A stretch of 64,000 nt of DNA from Mycobacteriaceae bacterium (lineage in GTDB: Bacteria > Pseudomonadota > Gammaproteobacteria > Burkholderiales > Burkholderiaceae_D), in contig CAJCHO010000114.1 in the NCBI GenBank assembly GCA_903970145.1, positions 1-64,000 on the forward strand, in the 5' to 3' direction. A program made the position numbers and the translations under genes. The notes under the pieces were generated by a model, which searched no databases, was not told the origin of the DNA, and worked only from the letters and a program-made list of their open reading frames with translations. Positions 8,200 to 17,374 of the stretch are shown one piece after another (within the stretch, counting starts at the first letter, position 1; each line of letters opens with the position of its first letter).

Positions 8200-9408
8200 A
8201 TGGACACTGTGGCCGAGCGTGTGAGCGGCGGCGCCGCCCCGAGCGCGGCGGCGCTCGAAATGGTGCAGCGACTGATCGCCTTCCCGACGGTCTCGCGCGA
8301 TTCCAACCTGGGCTTGATCGAGTTTGCGCGCGACTATCTTGAGCATCTCGGTGCCAAGACCCGCCTGACCTACGACGGCTCGCGCAAGAAAGCGAATCTC
8401 TTTGCCACCCTGGGCGCGGCGCGTTCGGGTGGTCTCGTGCTCTCCGGGCACACCGATGTCGTGCCGATCGACGGCCAGGCCTGGGATAGCGATCCGTTTG
8501 CAGCGCACATTCATGAGGGCAAGCTCTACGCGCGCGGTTCAGCGGATATGAAGGGATTTATCGGCGTCGCCCTGACGAGCGGTCAGCGATTCCTCGACGC
8601 CATGCAGGCGGGCACCCTGGAGACACCGATCCACTACGCGCTGAGCTACGACGAGGAAGTTGGCTGTCTCGGGGTACGGGGCCTGATCCGTGATCTCGAG
8701 GAAGCCGGGATCCGGCCGGCCGGTTGCATTGTCGGCGAGCCGACCTCGATGCAACCGATCATTGCCCACAAGGGCACACACCGCTTTCGCTGCATGGTGT
8801 CGGGTCGCGAAGCCCACTCCTCCTACGTTACCCAGGGCGTCAATGCGATCGAATATGCGGCGCGGGTGATTGTTTTCATCCGCGAACTGGCCGAGCGCCT
8901 GGCCCGCGAGGAGACGCGCAACTACGGGTTTACGGTCCCCTATACGACGCTCTCGACCGGGACGATCCGGGGCGGCATCGCCGCCAATGTCGTGCCCAAG
9001 GATTGCGAGTTCCAGTTCGACGTGCGCACCCTGCCGTCGATGCCGCTGGCGACGCTGCAGGCCCAGATCGAGGCGTGTGTCGAGGAACTCAGGGCGCGCA
9101 TGCATGCCGAGGATCCCGATTCGGGCATCGAGTTGGTTTGCGCATCGAGCACCCAGGGCCTGAATGCGAGCGAAGCGGACGCGATCGTGCGCTATGCGAT
9201 GGCCCTGACAGGCCGCAGCGAAACCGGCAAGGTTTCCTACGGCACCGAGGCGGGGCTGTTTCAAGAGGCCGGCATTGCTTCGGTCATCTGCGGGCCGGGG
9301 GACATTGCCCAGGCGCACCGGCCCAACGAGTTTGTCGAGCTGGCGGAACTGGCGCGCTGCGAGGCGTTTCTCGCACGCCTCGCCCTCGCACCCTTTCGAC
9401 CGGATTGA
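8200..9408 (+). CDS. argE: Acetylornithine deacetylase
   Basis: A 402-residue M20A peptidase that hydrolyses N-acetylornithine to ornithine and acetate in arginine synthesis. The metal site is visible as LSGHTDVVP (about residue 80), the bridging Asp in ARGSADMKGF, the catalytic Glu-Glu in YDEEVGCLG and the late His in AQAHRPNEF. ATG at 8200 is chosen because GAGGA lies 6 nt upstream; a TTG frame extension at 8179 is not needed. argC of the same pathway is 24 kb downstream. Some Burkholderiales use ArgJ for this step, so a role on other N-acyl amino acids is possible. Confidence 0.9.
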   Translation: MDTVAERVSGGAAPSAAALEMVQRLIAFPTVSRDSNLGLIEFARDYLEHLGAKTRLTYDGSRKKANLFATLGAARSGGLVLSGHTDVVPIDGQAWDSDPFAAHIHEGKLYARGSADMKGFIGVALTSGQRFLDAMQAGTLETPIHYALSYDEEVGCLGVRGLIRDLEEAGIRPAGCIVGEPTSMQPIIAHKGTHRFRCMVSGREAHSSYVTQGVNAIEYAARVIVFIRELAERLAREETRNYGFTVPYTTLSTGTIRGGIAANVVPKDCEFQFDVRTLPSMPLATLQAQIEACVEELRARMHAEDPDSGIELVCASSTQGLNASEADAIVRYAMALTGRSETGKVSYGTEAGLFQEAGIASVICGPGDIAQAHRPNEFVELAELARCEAFLARLALAPFRPD

Positions 9409-9415
9409 AGCAGCG

Positions 9416-11458
9416 ATGAATGCACCGGGTCAGATCCGCATAGTCAAGGGTGCCTGTCCGCACGACTGTCCGGATACCTGCGCGCTCGAAGTCGAGGTGC
9501 GCGATGATGTCGCGCTGCGCGTGCAGGGTGCTGCGCTGCATGCGCCTACGGCGGGCACGCTGTGTACCAAGGTCGCGCGCTACACCGAACGCACCTACCA
9601 CGCCCAACGCCTCCTCCATCCCCTAAAGCGCGTCGGACCCAAGGGTAGCGGCAAATTCGCCCGCATTAGCTGGGACGAGGCCCTCGATACGATCGCGCAA
9701 AAGCTCGCCCCGATCGCCGCCGAGAACCCCGAGCAGATCGTGCCCTACAGCTACGCCGGCACCATGGGTCTGGTCCAGGGCGAAGGGATGGCGCAGCGCT
9801 TTTTTCACCGGCTTGGTGCGAGCTTTCTTGAGCGTACGATCTGTGCTGCGGCCGGCGCCGCCGGTTACGAGTACACGCTGGGCAAACGCATCGGCATCGA
9901 CCCGCAAAACGTCCCGGATGCGCGCCTGATCATTTTCTGGGGTGCCAATCCAATCACCTCGTCGGTTCATTTCTGGGCTCAGGCGCAACAGGCCAAGCGC
10001 AACGGTGCCAGGCTCATCGCGATCGATCCCTATCGTTCCCTGACTGCCGAGAAATGCCACGAGCATATTGCGCTCTTGCCGGGGACCGATTCCGCGCTGG
10101 CGCTCGGAGTCATGCATGTGCTGATTCGCGACGGCCTCGTGGATCGCGCCTACGTCGACGCCTACACGGTCGGATACGAGGCGCTCGCCGCGCGCGCGGC
10201 CGAGTTCGATCCGGCGCGCGTGGCCGGCATGTGCGGCATCAGCAGCGCGCAGATCGAGAGTCTGGCGCACGACTATGGCACGCTCGGGCCAGCTCTCATT
10301 CGCATGAACTACGGCATGCAACGCGTTCGCGGCGGTGGCATGGCGGCGCGCAACATCACCTGCCTGCCTGCGCTCGTAGGAGCCTTCCGTACGCCGGCCG
10401 GAGGCGTGCTGCTCTCGACCTCGGGCAACTTCACCATGGACGATGTTGCGCTGACGCGTCCCGATCTGCTCGGTGGCCGCACGCCGCGCACCATCAACAT
10501 GAGTACCATCGGGGTCGACCTGAACGCGGCAGAGCCGCCGATCAAGGCCCTGATTGTCTACAACTCGAATCCGGTGGCTGTCGCTCCACACTCAGCCAGG
10601 GTGGCCGAGGGATTTGCGCGTGAGGACCTCTTTACGGTCGTGCTCGAACACTTTCTGACCGACACAGCGGACTACGCCGACATCGTGCTGCCGGCCACCA
10701 CCCAGCTTGAACACTTTGATGTCGTCAAACCCTACGGGCACTACTACCTGATGGCCAACCAGCCGGCGATCGCGCCGCTGGGCGAAAGCAAGCCGAACTC
10801 GGAGATCTTTCGTCTGCTTGCGGCACGCATGGGCTTTTCCGAGCCCTGCTTTGGCGAGGATGACTACGCGCTGGCGCGCGCGGCTCTTGGTGAGTCAGTC
10901 GATTTTGCGGCGCTTTGCGAGACCGGCTGGCAGCGCGTCGGGCCGGCTGCCGAGGTGGCGCGCTTTGCGCACGGGGTGTTTCCGACCGATTCCGGCAAGG
11001 TCGAGTTTTACAGCGCACGCGCGGCTGCGGACGGCCACGACCCGCTGCCCGCCTACGTGGAACCTGCCGAAGGCACGGCAAGCGAGCTGGCCAGCCGCTA
11101 TCCGCTGGCAATGATCTCGCCGCCGGCGCGCAATTTTCTCAATAGTACCTTCGTCAATGTCGAGAGCCTGCGTTCGGTTGAGGGCGAACCCTGGCTCGAC
11201 ATCCATCCCGATGATGCCATCGAGCGCGGTGTCGAGAATGGCGACATGGTGCGTGTTTTCAACGACCGGGGCGCGATGACCCTGCGGGCGCGCGTCACGC
11301 AGCGGGCGCGCCCCAAGGTGGTTGTGGCGCTTTCGATCTGGTGGAAGAAGCTCAGCGCCGACGGCAAGAATGCCAACGAGCTGACCAGTCAGGTGCTTAC
11401 CGACATGGGTCGCGCGCCGACCTTCTACGACTGTCTTGTTGAGGTGGAGCGAATCTGA
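9416..11458 (+). CDS. Molybdopterin oxidoreductase of the DMSO reductase family (orphan catalytic subunit)
   Basis: A 680-residue bis-MGD molybdoenzyme. The N-terminus carries a [4Fe-4S] ligand set (CPHDCPDTC followed by LC about 27 residues later). Then come the molybdopterin-binding core (FWGANPITSSVHFW, IAIDPYRS, LLPGTDSALALG) and a C-terminal molydopterin dinucleotide-binding domain (WLDIHPDDAIERGVENGDMVRVFN). There is no Tat signal, so it should be cytoplasmic. No iron-sulfur or membrane partner gene is nearby, so the electron donor and substrate are unknown. ATG at 9416, 7 bp after argE, begins the conserved part; the reading frame stays open upstream inside argE without family similarity. 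Confidence 0.9.
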   Translation: MNAPGQIRIVKGACPHDCPDTCALEVEVRDDVALRVQGAALHAPTAGTLCTKVARYTERTYHAQRLLHPLKRVGPKGSGKFARISWDEALDTIAQKLAPIAAENPEQIVPYSYAGTMGLVQGEGMAQRFFHRLGASFLERTICAAAGAAGYEYTLGKRIGIDPQNVPDARLIIFWGANPITSSVHFWAQAQQAKRNGARLIAIDPYRSLTAEKCHEHIALLPGTDSALALGVMHVLIRDGLVDRAYVDAYTVGYEALAARAAEFDPARVAGMCGISSAQIESLAHDYGTLGPALIRMNYGMQRVRGGGMAARNITCLPALVGAFRTPAGGVLLSTSGNFTMDDVALTRPDLLGGRTPRTINMSTIGVDLNAAEPPIKALIVYNSNPVAVAPHSARVAEGFAREDLFTVVLEHFLTDTADYADIVLPATTQLEHFDVVKPYGHYYLMANQPAIAPLGESKPNSEIFRLLAARMGFSEPCFGEDDYALARAALGESVDFAALCETGWQRVGPAAEVARFAHGVFPTDSGKVEFYSARAAADGHDPLPAYVEPAEGTASELASRYPLAMISPPARNFLNSTFVNVESLRSVEGEPWLDIHPDDAIERGVENGDMVRVFNDRGAMTLRARVTQRARPKVVVALSIWWKKLSADGKNANELTSQVLTDMGRAPTFYDCLVEVERI

Positions 11459-12543
11459 GTCGGGTCCTGGTACCACTGCGTAGCGCTAGCTGGGCGCTCA
11501 TCACGCTCACGCTTTGCGGCTGCAGTTCCCTTGGCTACTATGCGAGTTCGGTTGAGGGGCACCTGAGCCTGCTCTCGGCGGCGCGCCCGATCGATCAATG
11601 GCTGGCCGACCCGAGCACACCCGCAGGGCTGCGCGCCCGCCTTGTCGATGTAGAGCAGATCCGCGAGTTCGCCTCGCGTGATCTGGCGCTGCCGGATAAC
11701 GCCAGCTATCGCAGTTATGCCGACCTCGGTCGGCCCTACGCGGTCTACAACGTATTTGCCGCACCGGCGCTGTCGCTCGAGCTAAAGCAATGGTGCTTCG
11801 TATTCGTAGGCTGCGTCAGTTACCGCGGCTACTACGCGCGCGCGGACGCCGAAGAGTATGGCGCGAGCGAGCGAGCCCTCGGACTCGACGTTGCGGTACT
11901 GGGTGTGCCCGCCTACTCGACACTCGGCTTTAGCGCCGATCCGGTGCTCTCGACCTTCATCGACGTTCCGCGGCCGGAATTGGCGCGCCTGATTTTCCAC
12001 GAACTGGCCCATCAGGAATTCTTCCTCGCGGGTGACTCGACGTTTAACGAGTCATTTGCCACGGCGGTCGAAGAGGAAGGAGTCGTGCGCTGGCTAGCGA
12101 GCCAGCACGACGCCAGACTCAATGAGCAGTATGAGCGCCAGAGCGCGTGTCGCCGGGTGTTTACCGATCTGGTCTATGGCGCCCGCCAGGCGCTTGCCGC
12201 GGCCTATGAAGCCGGCCCCGACGATGCAGCGCGCCTGGCGGCCAAACAGAGGGTTTTCGCCGGCCTCAAGGCGAGCTACGTCGCGCTACGGGCCGATCCG
12301 ACCAGTGTGCTGCATGACTTCCCTGGCTACGACGGCTACTTCGCACGCGAGTTGAACAACGCCGATCTGGCGGCGTTCGCGACTTACACCAAAAGGGTCT
12401 CGGCATTTGCTAAGCTTCTGGAGGAGCAGGGGGGTGATCTAGCGCGTTTTTATGCCGCGGTGCGAGAACTCGCCAGTCTGCCGCAGCCGGCGCGTGAAGC
12501 GCGCCTGGACCAATTACAGTCACGGGCCGGCCCTCCGAGGTAG
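11455..12543 (+). CDS. Putative aminopeptidase lipoprotein with CTG start
   Basis: The frame is open from after a stop at 11440 to 12543 and encodes about 362 residues, but no ATG, GTG or TTG occurs before 11905. A CTG at 11455 overlaps the stop of the upstream gene (CTGA) and follows GAGGTGGAG by 5 nt, an excellent ribosome-binding site. From there the protein begins with a lipoprotein signal ending in the lipobox LCGC, then a conserved central part with the zinc motif HELAHQ and a downstream FNESFATAVEEEG. This matches the putative aminopeptidase family PF10023 (about 350 residues). The shorter version from 11905 would lose the signal and a third of the domain. Confidence 0.85.
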   Translation: MSRVLVPLRSASWALITLTLCGCSSLGYYASSVEGHLSLLSAARPIDQWLADPSTPAGLRARLVDVEQIREFASRDLALPDNASYRSYADLGRPYAVYNVFAAPALSLELKQWCFVFVGCVSYRGYYARADAEEYGASERALGLDVAVLGVPAYSTLGFSADPVLSTFIDVPRPELARLIFHELAHQEFFLAGDSTFNESFATAVEEEGVVRWLASQHDARLNEQYERQSACRRVFTDLVYGARQALAAAYEAGPDDAARLAAKQRVFAGLKASYVALRADPTSVLHDFPGYDGYFARELNNADLAAFATYTKRVSAFAKLLEEQGGDLARFYAAVRELASLPQPAREARLDQLQSRAGPPR

Positions 12544-12567
12544 CGGCCCCGATAACGAGGAGACCTG

Positions 12568-14292
12568 ATGTCTGCAACTGCCGCCGGCCACGCGCCGACC
12601 TGGATAAGCCAATACCCGTCCGGAGTGCCGGCGACTATCGATGCCAGCGGCTACCGCTCGTGCGTGCAGCTGATGGACGAGGCGATCGCGCATTACAGCG
12701 CCCGACCGGCGTTCTACTGCATGGGACGCTATCTGAGCTACGCGCAGCTGGACGTGCAGGCACGCGCCACTGCGGCATGGCTGCAGGAGCGTGGTCTTGC
12801 TCCCGGCACGCGGGTCGCCATCATGATGCCCAACCTCCTGCAGTATCCGGTGGCGCTGCTCGGTATCCTGCGCGCCGGGTGCGTCGTCGTGAACGTCAAT
12901 CCGCTCTACACGCCGCGCGAGCTCGAGCACCAGTTGAAGGATTCGGGAGCCGAGGCAATTTTTGTGCTCGAGAATTTCGCCTACACGCTCGAGCAGGTCA
13001 TCGAGCGCACCCGCGTGCGCCACGTCGTCGTTGCCAGCATTGGCGATCAGCTGGGCGCAGTGAAAGGGGCGATCACCAATTTTGTCGTGCGCAATGTCAA
13101 GAAGATGGTGCCGGCGTGGGAATTGCCCAATTGCACGCGCTTTAATGCGATGCTCGCCGAGGGCGGGCACGCCATACCCAAACCGACTTCGATCGGACCC
13201 GAGGATGTGGCCTTCCTGCAGTACACGGGGGGCACTACCGGGGTGTCCAAGGGTGCCACCCTTCTGCATCGCAACATCATCGCCAACGTCCTGCAGTCCG
13301 AAGCCTGGATGCAGCCGGCTCTTGCGGGCCTCGCTGCGGATGAACAATCGACGGTGGTCTGTGCGCTGCCTCTGTACCACATCTTCGCCCTGACGGTGTG
13401 CTGCCTGCTTGGCATGAAGACCGGTGGCTTGAACGTTCTGATCACCAACCCGCGCGATATACCGGGCTTCATCAAGGAGATCAGCAAGTTCCGCGTCAAC
13501 ATGCTGCCCGCCGTCAATACCCTCTACAACGCCCTGCTCAACCACCCCGACTTTGCATCGCTCGACTGGAGCGGGCTGCGGGTGGCTAACGGCGGTGGGA
13601 TGGCCGTGCAAAAGGCCGTCGCGGATCGCTGGTACGCGGCCACCGGCTGTCCGATTATCGAGGGCTACGGGCTGTCCGAGACCTCCCCTTCGGCGACCTG
13701 CAATCCGAGCAATGCCACCGAGTACAGCGGAACCATCGGCTTGCCGCTTCCCTCGACCGAGATCGTGATTCGCGACGACGAGGGGCGCGATGTACCCAAC
13801 GGGGAGCCGGGCGAGATCTGCATTCGCGGTCCCCAGGTGATGGCCGGTTACTGGAACCGGCCCGACGAGACCGCCAAAGTCATGTATCCCGATGGCTTTT
13901 TCAAGAGCGGGGATGTCGGGATCATGGACGAGCGCGGTTACACGCGCATCGTCGATCGCAAGAAGGACATGATCCTGGTCTCAGGCTTTAACGTGTACCC
14001 CAACGAAATTGAGGCAGTCGTGGCGATGCATCCGGGCGTGCTCGAGTGTGCCGCCATTGGCGTGCCCGACGAACATTCGGGGGAAGCGGTGAAGATCTTC
14101 GTGGTGCGCAAGGACCCCTCGCTGACCGAAGCGCAGTTGCAGGAATTCCTGCGCGATCAGCTGACCGGTTACAAGCGACCGCGCTCGATCGAGTTTCGCG
14201 AGGATCTTCCCAAGACCAACGTCGGCAAGATTCTGCGTCGCGAGCTGCGCGACTCGGAGATAAAAAAAGGGGCCGAAAAGGCCGCCGCCTGA
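12568..14292 (+). CDS. fadD: Long-chain acyl-CoA synthetase (AMP-binding)
   Basis: A 574-residue adenylate-forming enzyme that activates fatty acids with ATP and CoA for beta-oxidation or lipid synthesis. Motifs: A3/P-loop YTGGTTGVSKGA near residue 218, A5 GYGLSETSP, A7 YPDGFFKSGDVG, A8 IVDRKKDMILVSGFNVYPNEIE, and the catalytic Lys near the end in PKTNVGKILRREL. The N-terminal YPSGVP and YCMGRYLSYAQLD are typical of proteobacterial FadD. GAGGAG 7 nt before the ATG fixes the start. The next gene, a membrane hydroxylase-like protein, follows after 18 bp, suggesting a lipid-related pair. Confidence 0.92.
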   Translation: MSATAAGHAPTWISQYPSGVPATIDASGYRSCVQLMDEAIAHYSARPAFYCMGRYLSYAQLDVQARATAAWLQERGLAPGTRVAIMMPNLLQYPVALLGILRAGCVVVNVNPLYTPRELEHQLKDSGAEAIFVLENFAYTLEQVIERTRVRHVVVASIGDQLGAVKGAITNFVVRNVKKMVPAWELPNCTRFNAMLAEGGHAIPKPTSIGPEDVAFLQYTGGTTGVSKGATLLHRNIIANVLQSEAWMQPALAGLAADEQSTVVCALPLYHIFALTVCCLLGMKTGGLNVLITNPRDIPGFIKEISKFRVNMLPAVNTLYNALLNHPDFASLDWSGLRVANGGGMAVQKAVADRWYAATGCPIIEGYGLSETSPSATCNPSNATEYSGTIGLPLPSTEIVIRDDEGRDVPNGEPGEICIRGPQVMAGYWNRPDETAKVMYPDGFFKSGDVGIMDERGYTRIVDRKKDMILVSGFNVYPNEIEAVVAMHPGVLECAAIGVPDEHSGEAVKIFVVRKDPSLTEAQLQEFLRDQLTGYKRPRSIEFREDLPKTNVGKILRRELRDSEIKKGAEKAAA

Positions 14293-14310
14293 GCAACCGG
14301 GAGTAGGGTC

Positions 14311-15573
14311 TTGCACGAGAAAATCATTACCTACGCCTCGCCGATCTTCTTTCTGCTGATCGGCATCGAACTGCTCATCGCCTACTGGCTGCGACGCCGC
14401 GTGTATCACACCCAGGATGCGATCAGCAGCCTGGGCCTCGGGATACTGTCCCAGGTCGTCGGTGTGTTCACGCAGATCTTCAATATCGGCGTGTTCGCCT
14501 GGACCTCGGCGCACCTGGCCCTCTGGCAATTGCCCTCGGACAACTGGCTGGTGTGGGTCGCAGCCTTGATTGGCTATGACCTGTGCTACTACTGGAACCA
14601 CCGCATCGAGCACGAGATCAGCGTGCTCTGGGGCGGCCACGTGGTCCATCACCAGAGCGAGGACTACAACCTCTCGACCGCACTGCGCCAGTCACCGACA
14701 GCATTTCTGTTTAGCTGGATCTTCTATCTGCCGCTCGCCGTCGCCGGCGTGCCCTTGACGGTATTCGCGGTCGTCGCGCTGATCGATCTGCTCTATCAGT
14801 TCTGGATCCATACTGAACTGATCGGCAGCCATCGGCTGCTCGACCGGATTTTCGCTACGCCTTCGAATCACCGCGTGCATCATGCGGTCAACGATCGCTA
14901 CATCGATCGCAACTATGGCGGTGTTCTGATCATCTGGGATCGCCTGTTTGGCACTTTCCAGGAGGAGCTGCCAGATGAGCCCTGTGTCTACGGTACGCGC
15001 GCGCCCCTGCGCAGTTTCAATCCCCTGTGGGCGAGTCTGGAAGTCTACGTGGCGCTGGCGCGCGACGCCTGGCACGCCGCGTCCTGGCGCGACAAGCTCG
15101 CCGTCTGGGTCAAGCGGCCGGGATGGCGCCCACAGGATGCGGCGCAGCGCCATCCGAAGCCAGCCTTCAATATCGAGCGCGCACGCTATGCCCCTGTGCT
15201 GGGTGGCCTTCTGACTCTCTACTGCCTGGTGCAGTTTGGCGCGGTGATACTCCTGGCTGTGCATTTTCTGGATTTCCAGGCGCACGCCGGCGCGCCCGAA
15301 GTACTTGCCTACGCGTTCTATCTGGTAGTCGCTCTCTGCCTGATCGGCATGCTCTCCGAGGGCGACTTGCGCGCGTTGCCCTGGGAGGGTTTGCGTGTGG
15401 CGTTCACGGCCGTGGTTCCGCTTTTGAGCGGGCAATGGTTCGGGTTTCCGGATCTGCCTGTTGCCGCCGGCATCGGCTTTCTGGTCTTCTTTGGCGCGAT
15501 GGGCGCGCTGCTGGTGCTGGCGGCCCGGGCACAGCGCGCCGCCGGTCAGATTGTTTCGGCCCAGCCGGGGTGA
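14311..15573 (+). CDS. Sterol desaturase / fatty acid hydroxylase family membrane protein
   Basis: A 420-residue polytopic membrane protein with the histidine clusters of the di-iron hydroxylase superfamily: HRIEH (97-101), HVVHH (110-114), then HTELIGSH and HRVHH. The catalytic domain occupies roughly residues 80-220; the C-terminal half holds four or so further hydrophobic segments. Family members hydroxylate or desaturate sterols, alkylglycerols or carotenoids; the substrate here cannot be read. It starts with TTG at 14311, preceded by GGGAGTAGG, and is 18 bp behind the acyl-CoA ligase gene, so a shared lipid pathway is a reasonable inference. Confidence 0.88.
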   Translation: MHEKIITYASPIFFLLIGIELLIAYWLRRRVYHTQDAISSLGLGILSQVVGVFTQIFNIGVFAWTSAHLALWQLPSDNWLVWVAALIGYDLCYYWNHRIEHEISVLWGGHVVHHQSEDYNLSTALRQSPTAFLFSWIFYLPLAVAGVPLTVFAVVALIDLLYQFWIHTELIGSHRLLDRIFATPSNHRVHHAVNDRYIDRNYGGVLIIWDRLFGTFQEELPDEPCVYGTRAPLRSFNPLWASLEVYVALARDAWHAASWRDKLAVWVKRPGWRPQDAAQRHPKPAFNIERARYAPVLGGLLTLYCLVQFGAVILLAVHFLDFQAHAGAPEVLAYAFYLVVALCLIGMLSEGDLRALPWEGLRVAFTAVVPLLSGQWFGFPDLPVAAGIGFLVFFGAMGALLVLAARAQRAAGQIVSAQPG

Positions 15574-15630
15574 TTTCGCGTATCCTGTGGCCCGGACGGC
15601 GCTCCAGGGTCGACTAAGGAAAACCAAAAC

Positions 15631-17367
15631 ATGCGGCTCGCCAGGCTGTTCACACTGACGACGATCACCATCTGTGTGCTCATCGCCGCCCTGCTGGCGC
15701 AGACCCTGTATGGCAGCTGGCGCACGCTGCAATCCTCGCAACAGGGCCTCGCGGCGATCCAGATCGCCCATTCGGCGATGATTCTCGCGGAGCGACTCTC
15801 GAGCGAGCGTGGCCCGGCCAATGCAGTACTCGGTGACATCGATCCGCCCGATAGCGAGCGCCAGGTGCGCCTTGCGACCGCACGCAGCCAGAGCGACCAG
15901 TCGCTCACCGATTTGCGTACCACGCTCGCCCAGTCGAGCACGCTCAACAGTCCGGCCGTTGAACGCGCGCTCGAGCGTGCCGCAACCCAGCTTGCCACCG
16001 CGCGTCACGAAGTCGATCAGGTCGCGGCGCTGCCGAGGACGGCGCGCGACGGACCGCACATCATGGCGGCGGTGCACGAGATGTTCGACGTGATTCCCGT
16101 GGTCATGGACGTGGTGACGCTGCTGGCGCACTCGGCCGAGCGCAACTACCCCGAGCTTGGTGACGCTCTCGTTGGTGCGCGCCTGACGGTCGAACTGCGC
16201 GAAGAGGCAGGGCGCCTCGGATCCCTGTTTACCGCGGCGCTCGCCGAACGGCGCGCCCTGACCGACGAAGAGACGCGCGAGATCGATCTGCTGCGCGGGC
16301 GCATCGACGAGCTGCGCATGCTGGTTGATCTACGTGTGCACGCCGGCGAATCCGAGGTGCGGATTCTGGAGGCCGAGCGACTGATGCAGGAGCGTTATTT
16401 CCACGACGGCCTGAACTTTGTGGGCGAGATCATCGAGGCCTCGCGCACCGGTCGTCCCTACGGGGTCGATCCCGCCGAATTCGGCAGCCGCTACGTCGCC
16501 GACATGGCGGCCATCGTCGAGTTGCGCGACGCAATGATCGGGGCGGCGGTGGACGCGGCCAAGATCCGGCGCCAGGCGGCGGAGCGCTCGCTCGGGCTCG
16601 GGGTGATTACCGGCGGCGCGGCGCTGCTGATTCTGATCCAGATGCTGCGCAACATTCGTGCGCGTATCGTCAGACCGCTGCTTGAAACCACCCGTGCTCT
16701 GGTCAATATGTCGCGCGGCAACCTTCAGACCCGCCTCGTTCCCCCGGAGCGCGGTGACGAGATCGGCGACATCACGCGCGCGGTGGAATCTCTGCGCCAG
16801 AACAGCCTTGCCAAGCAGCAGCTCGAAGTCGAGCGCCAGAAGCTGATCGAGGAATTGAAGACCACCTCGAATACCGATTTCCTCACGGGACTGCTCAATC
16901 GCCGTGCCTTCATTGCCGCGGGCGAATTGCAGGCGCACAACGCGCAACGCTACGGCTGGTCGCTGGCGTTGATCCTGTTTGATCTTGACCACTTCAAGAA
17001 CATCAACGACCAGTTCGGTCACCAGGCCGGCGACATAGTCTTGGCGCAGGTGGCCGACATTGCGCGCGCCGGGTTTCGCGAAGGCGATGTGGTGGCGCGC
17101 CACGGCGGCGAGGAATTCGCCTGCCTTGCGATCCAGTGCGACATTGAGACGGCGCATACGCTTGCCGAGCGCGTGCGCGTCTCGATTGATGCGGCCTCGA
17201 TTGCCCTGGCTGATGGGCGGGTGGTGCGGATCTCGGCAAGCTTTGGCGTGGCCGCCATGGGAGACAAGATCAAGACTCTCGAGAATCTCGTGCGTACCGC
17301 CGATCGCGCGCTCTATCGCGCCAAGGAAGAGGGCCGCAACCGCGTGTGCCTGGCGGCGGCTAGCTAG
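15631..17367 (+). CDS. Membrane sensor diguanylate cyclase (HAMP-GGDEF)
   Basis: A 578-residue protein with a membrane helix at about residues 8-28, a periplasmic helical sensor region (about 30-320), a second membrane helix (about 323-342), a HAMP linker (RPLLETTRALVNMSRGNLQTRL) and a C-terminal GGDEF domain (about 410-575). The active loop is GGEEF at 492-496, and an intact I-site RxxD (REGD, 483-486) precedes it by the usual five residues, so it should make c-di-GMP with product inhibition. The start NTDFLTGLLNRRAF is canonical. The signal sensed is unknown. It is preceded by a short gap after the hydroxylase-like gene. Confidence 0.92.
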   Translation: MRLARLFTLTTITICVLIAALLAQTLYGSWRTLQSSQQGLAAIQIAHSAMILAERLSSERGPANAVLGDIDPPDSERQVRLATARSQSDQSLTDLRTTLAQSSTLNSPAVERALERAATQLATARHEVDQVAALPRTARDGPHIMAAVHEMFDVIPVVMDVVTLLAHSAERNYPELGDALVGARLTVELREEAGRLGSLFTAALAERRALTDEETREIDLLRGRIDELRMLVDLRVHAGESEVRILEAERLMQERYFHDGLNFVGEIIEASRTGRPYGVDPAEFGSRYVADMAAIVELRDAMIGAAVDAAKIRRQAAERSLGLGVITGGAALLILIQMLRNIRARIVRPLLETTRALVNMSRGNLQTRLVPPERGDEIGDITRAVESLRQNSLAKQQLEVERQKLIEELKTTSNTDFLTGLLNRRAFIAAGELQAHNAQRYGWSLALILFDLDHFKNINDQFGHQAGDIVLAQVADIARAGFREGDVVARHGGEEFACLAIQCDIETAHTLAERVRVSIDAASIALADGRVVRISASFGVAAMGDKIKTLENLVRTADRALYRAKEEGRNRVCLAAAS

Positions 17368-17374
17368 GCGTCGG

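Noticed and set aside
14692-16131. Open frame of 479 codons on the minus strand opposite the hydroxylase-like and GGDEF genes
   Set aside because: Antisense shadow spanning two real genes and their junction; no motif or start signal.
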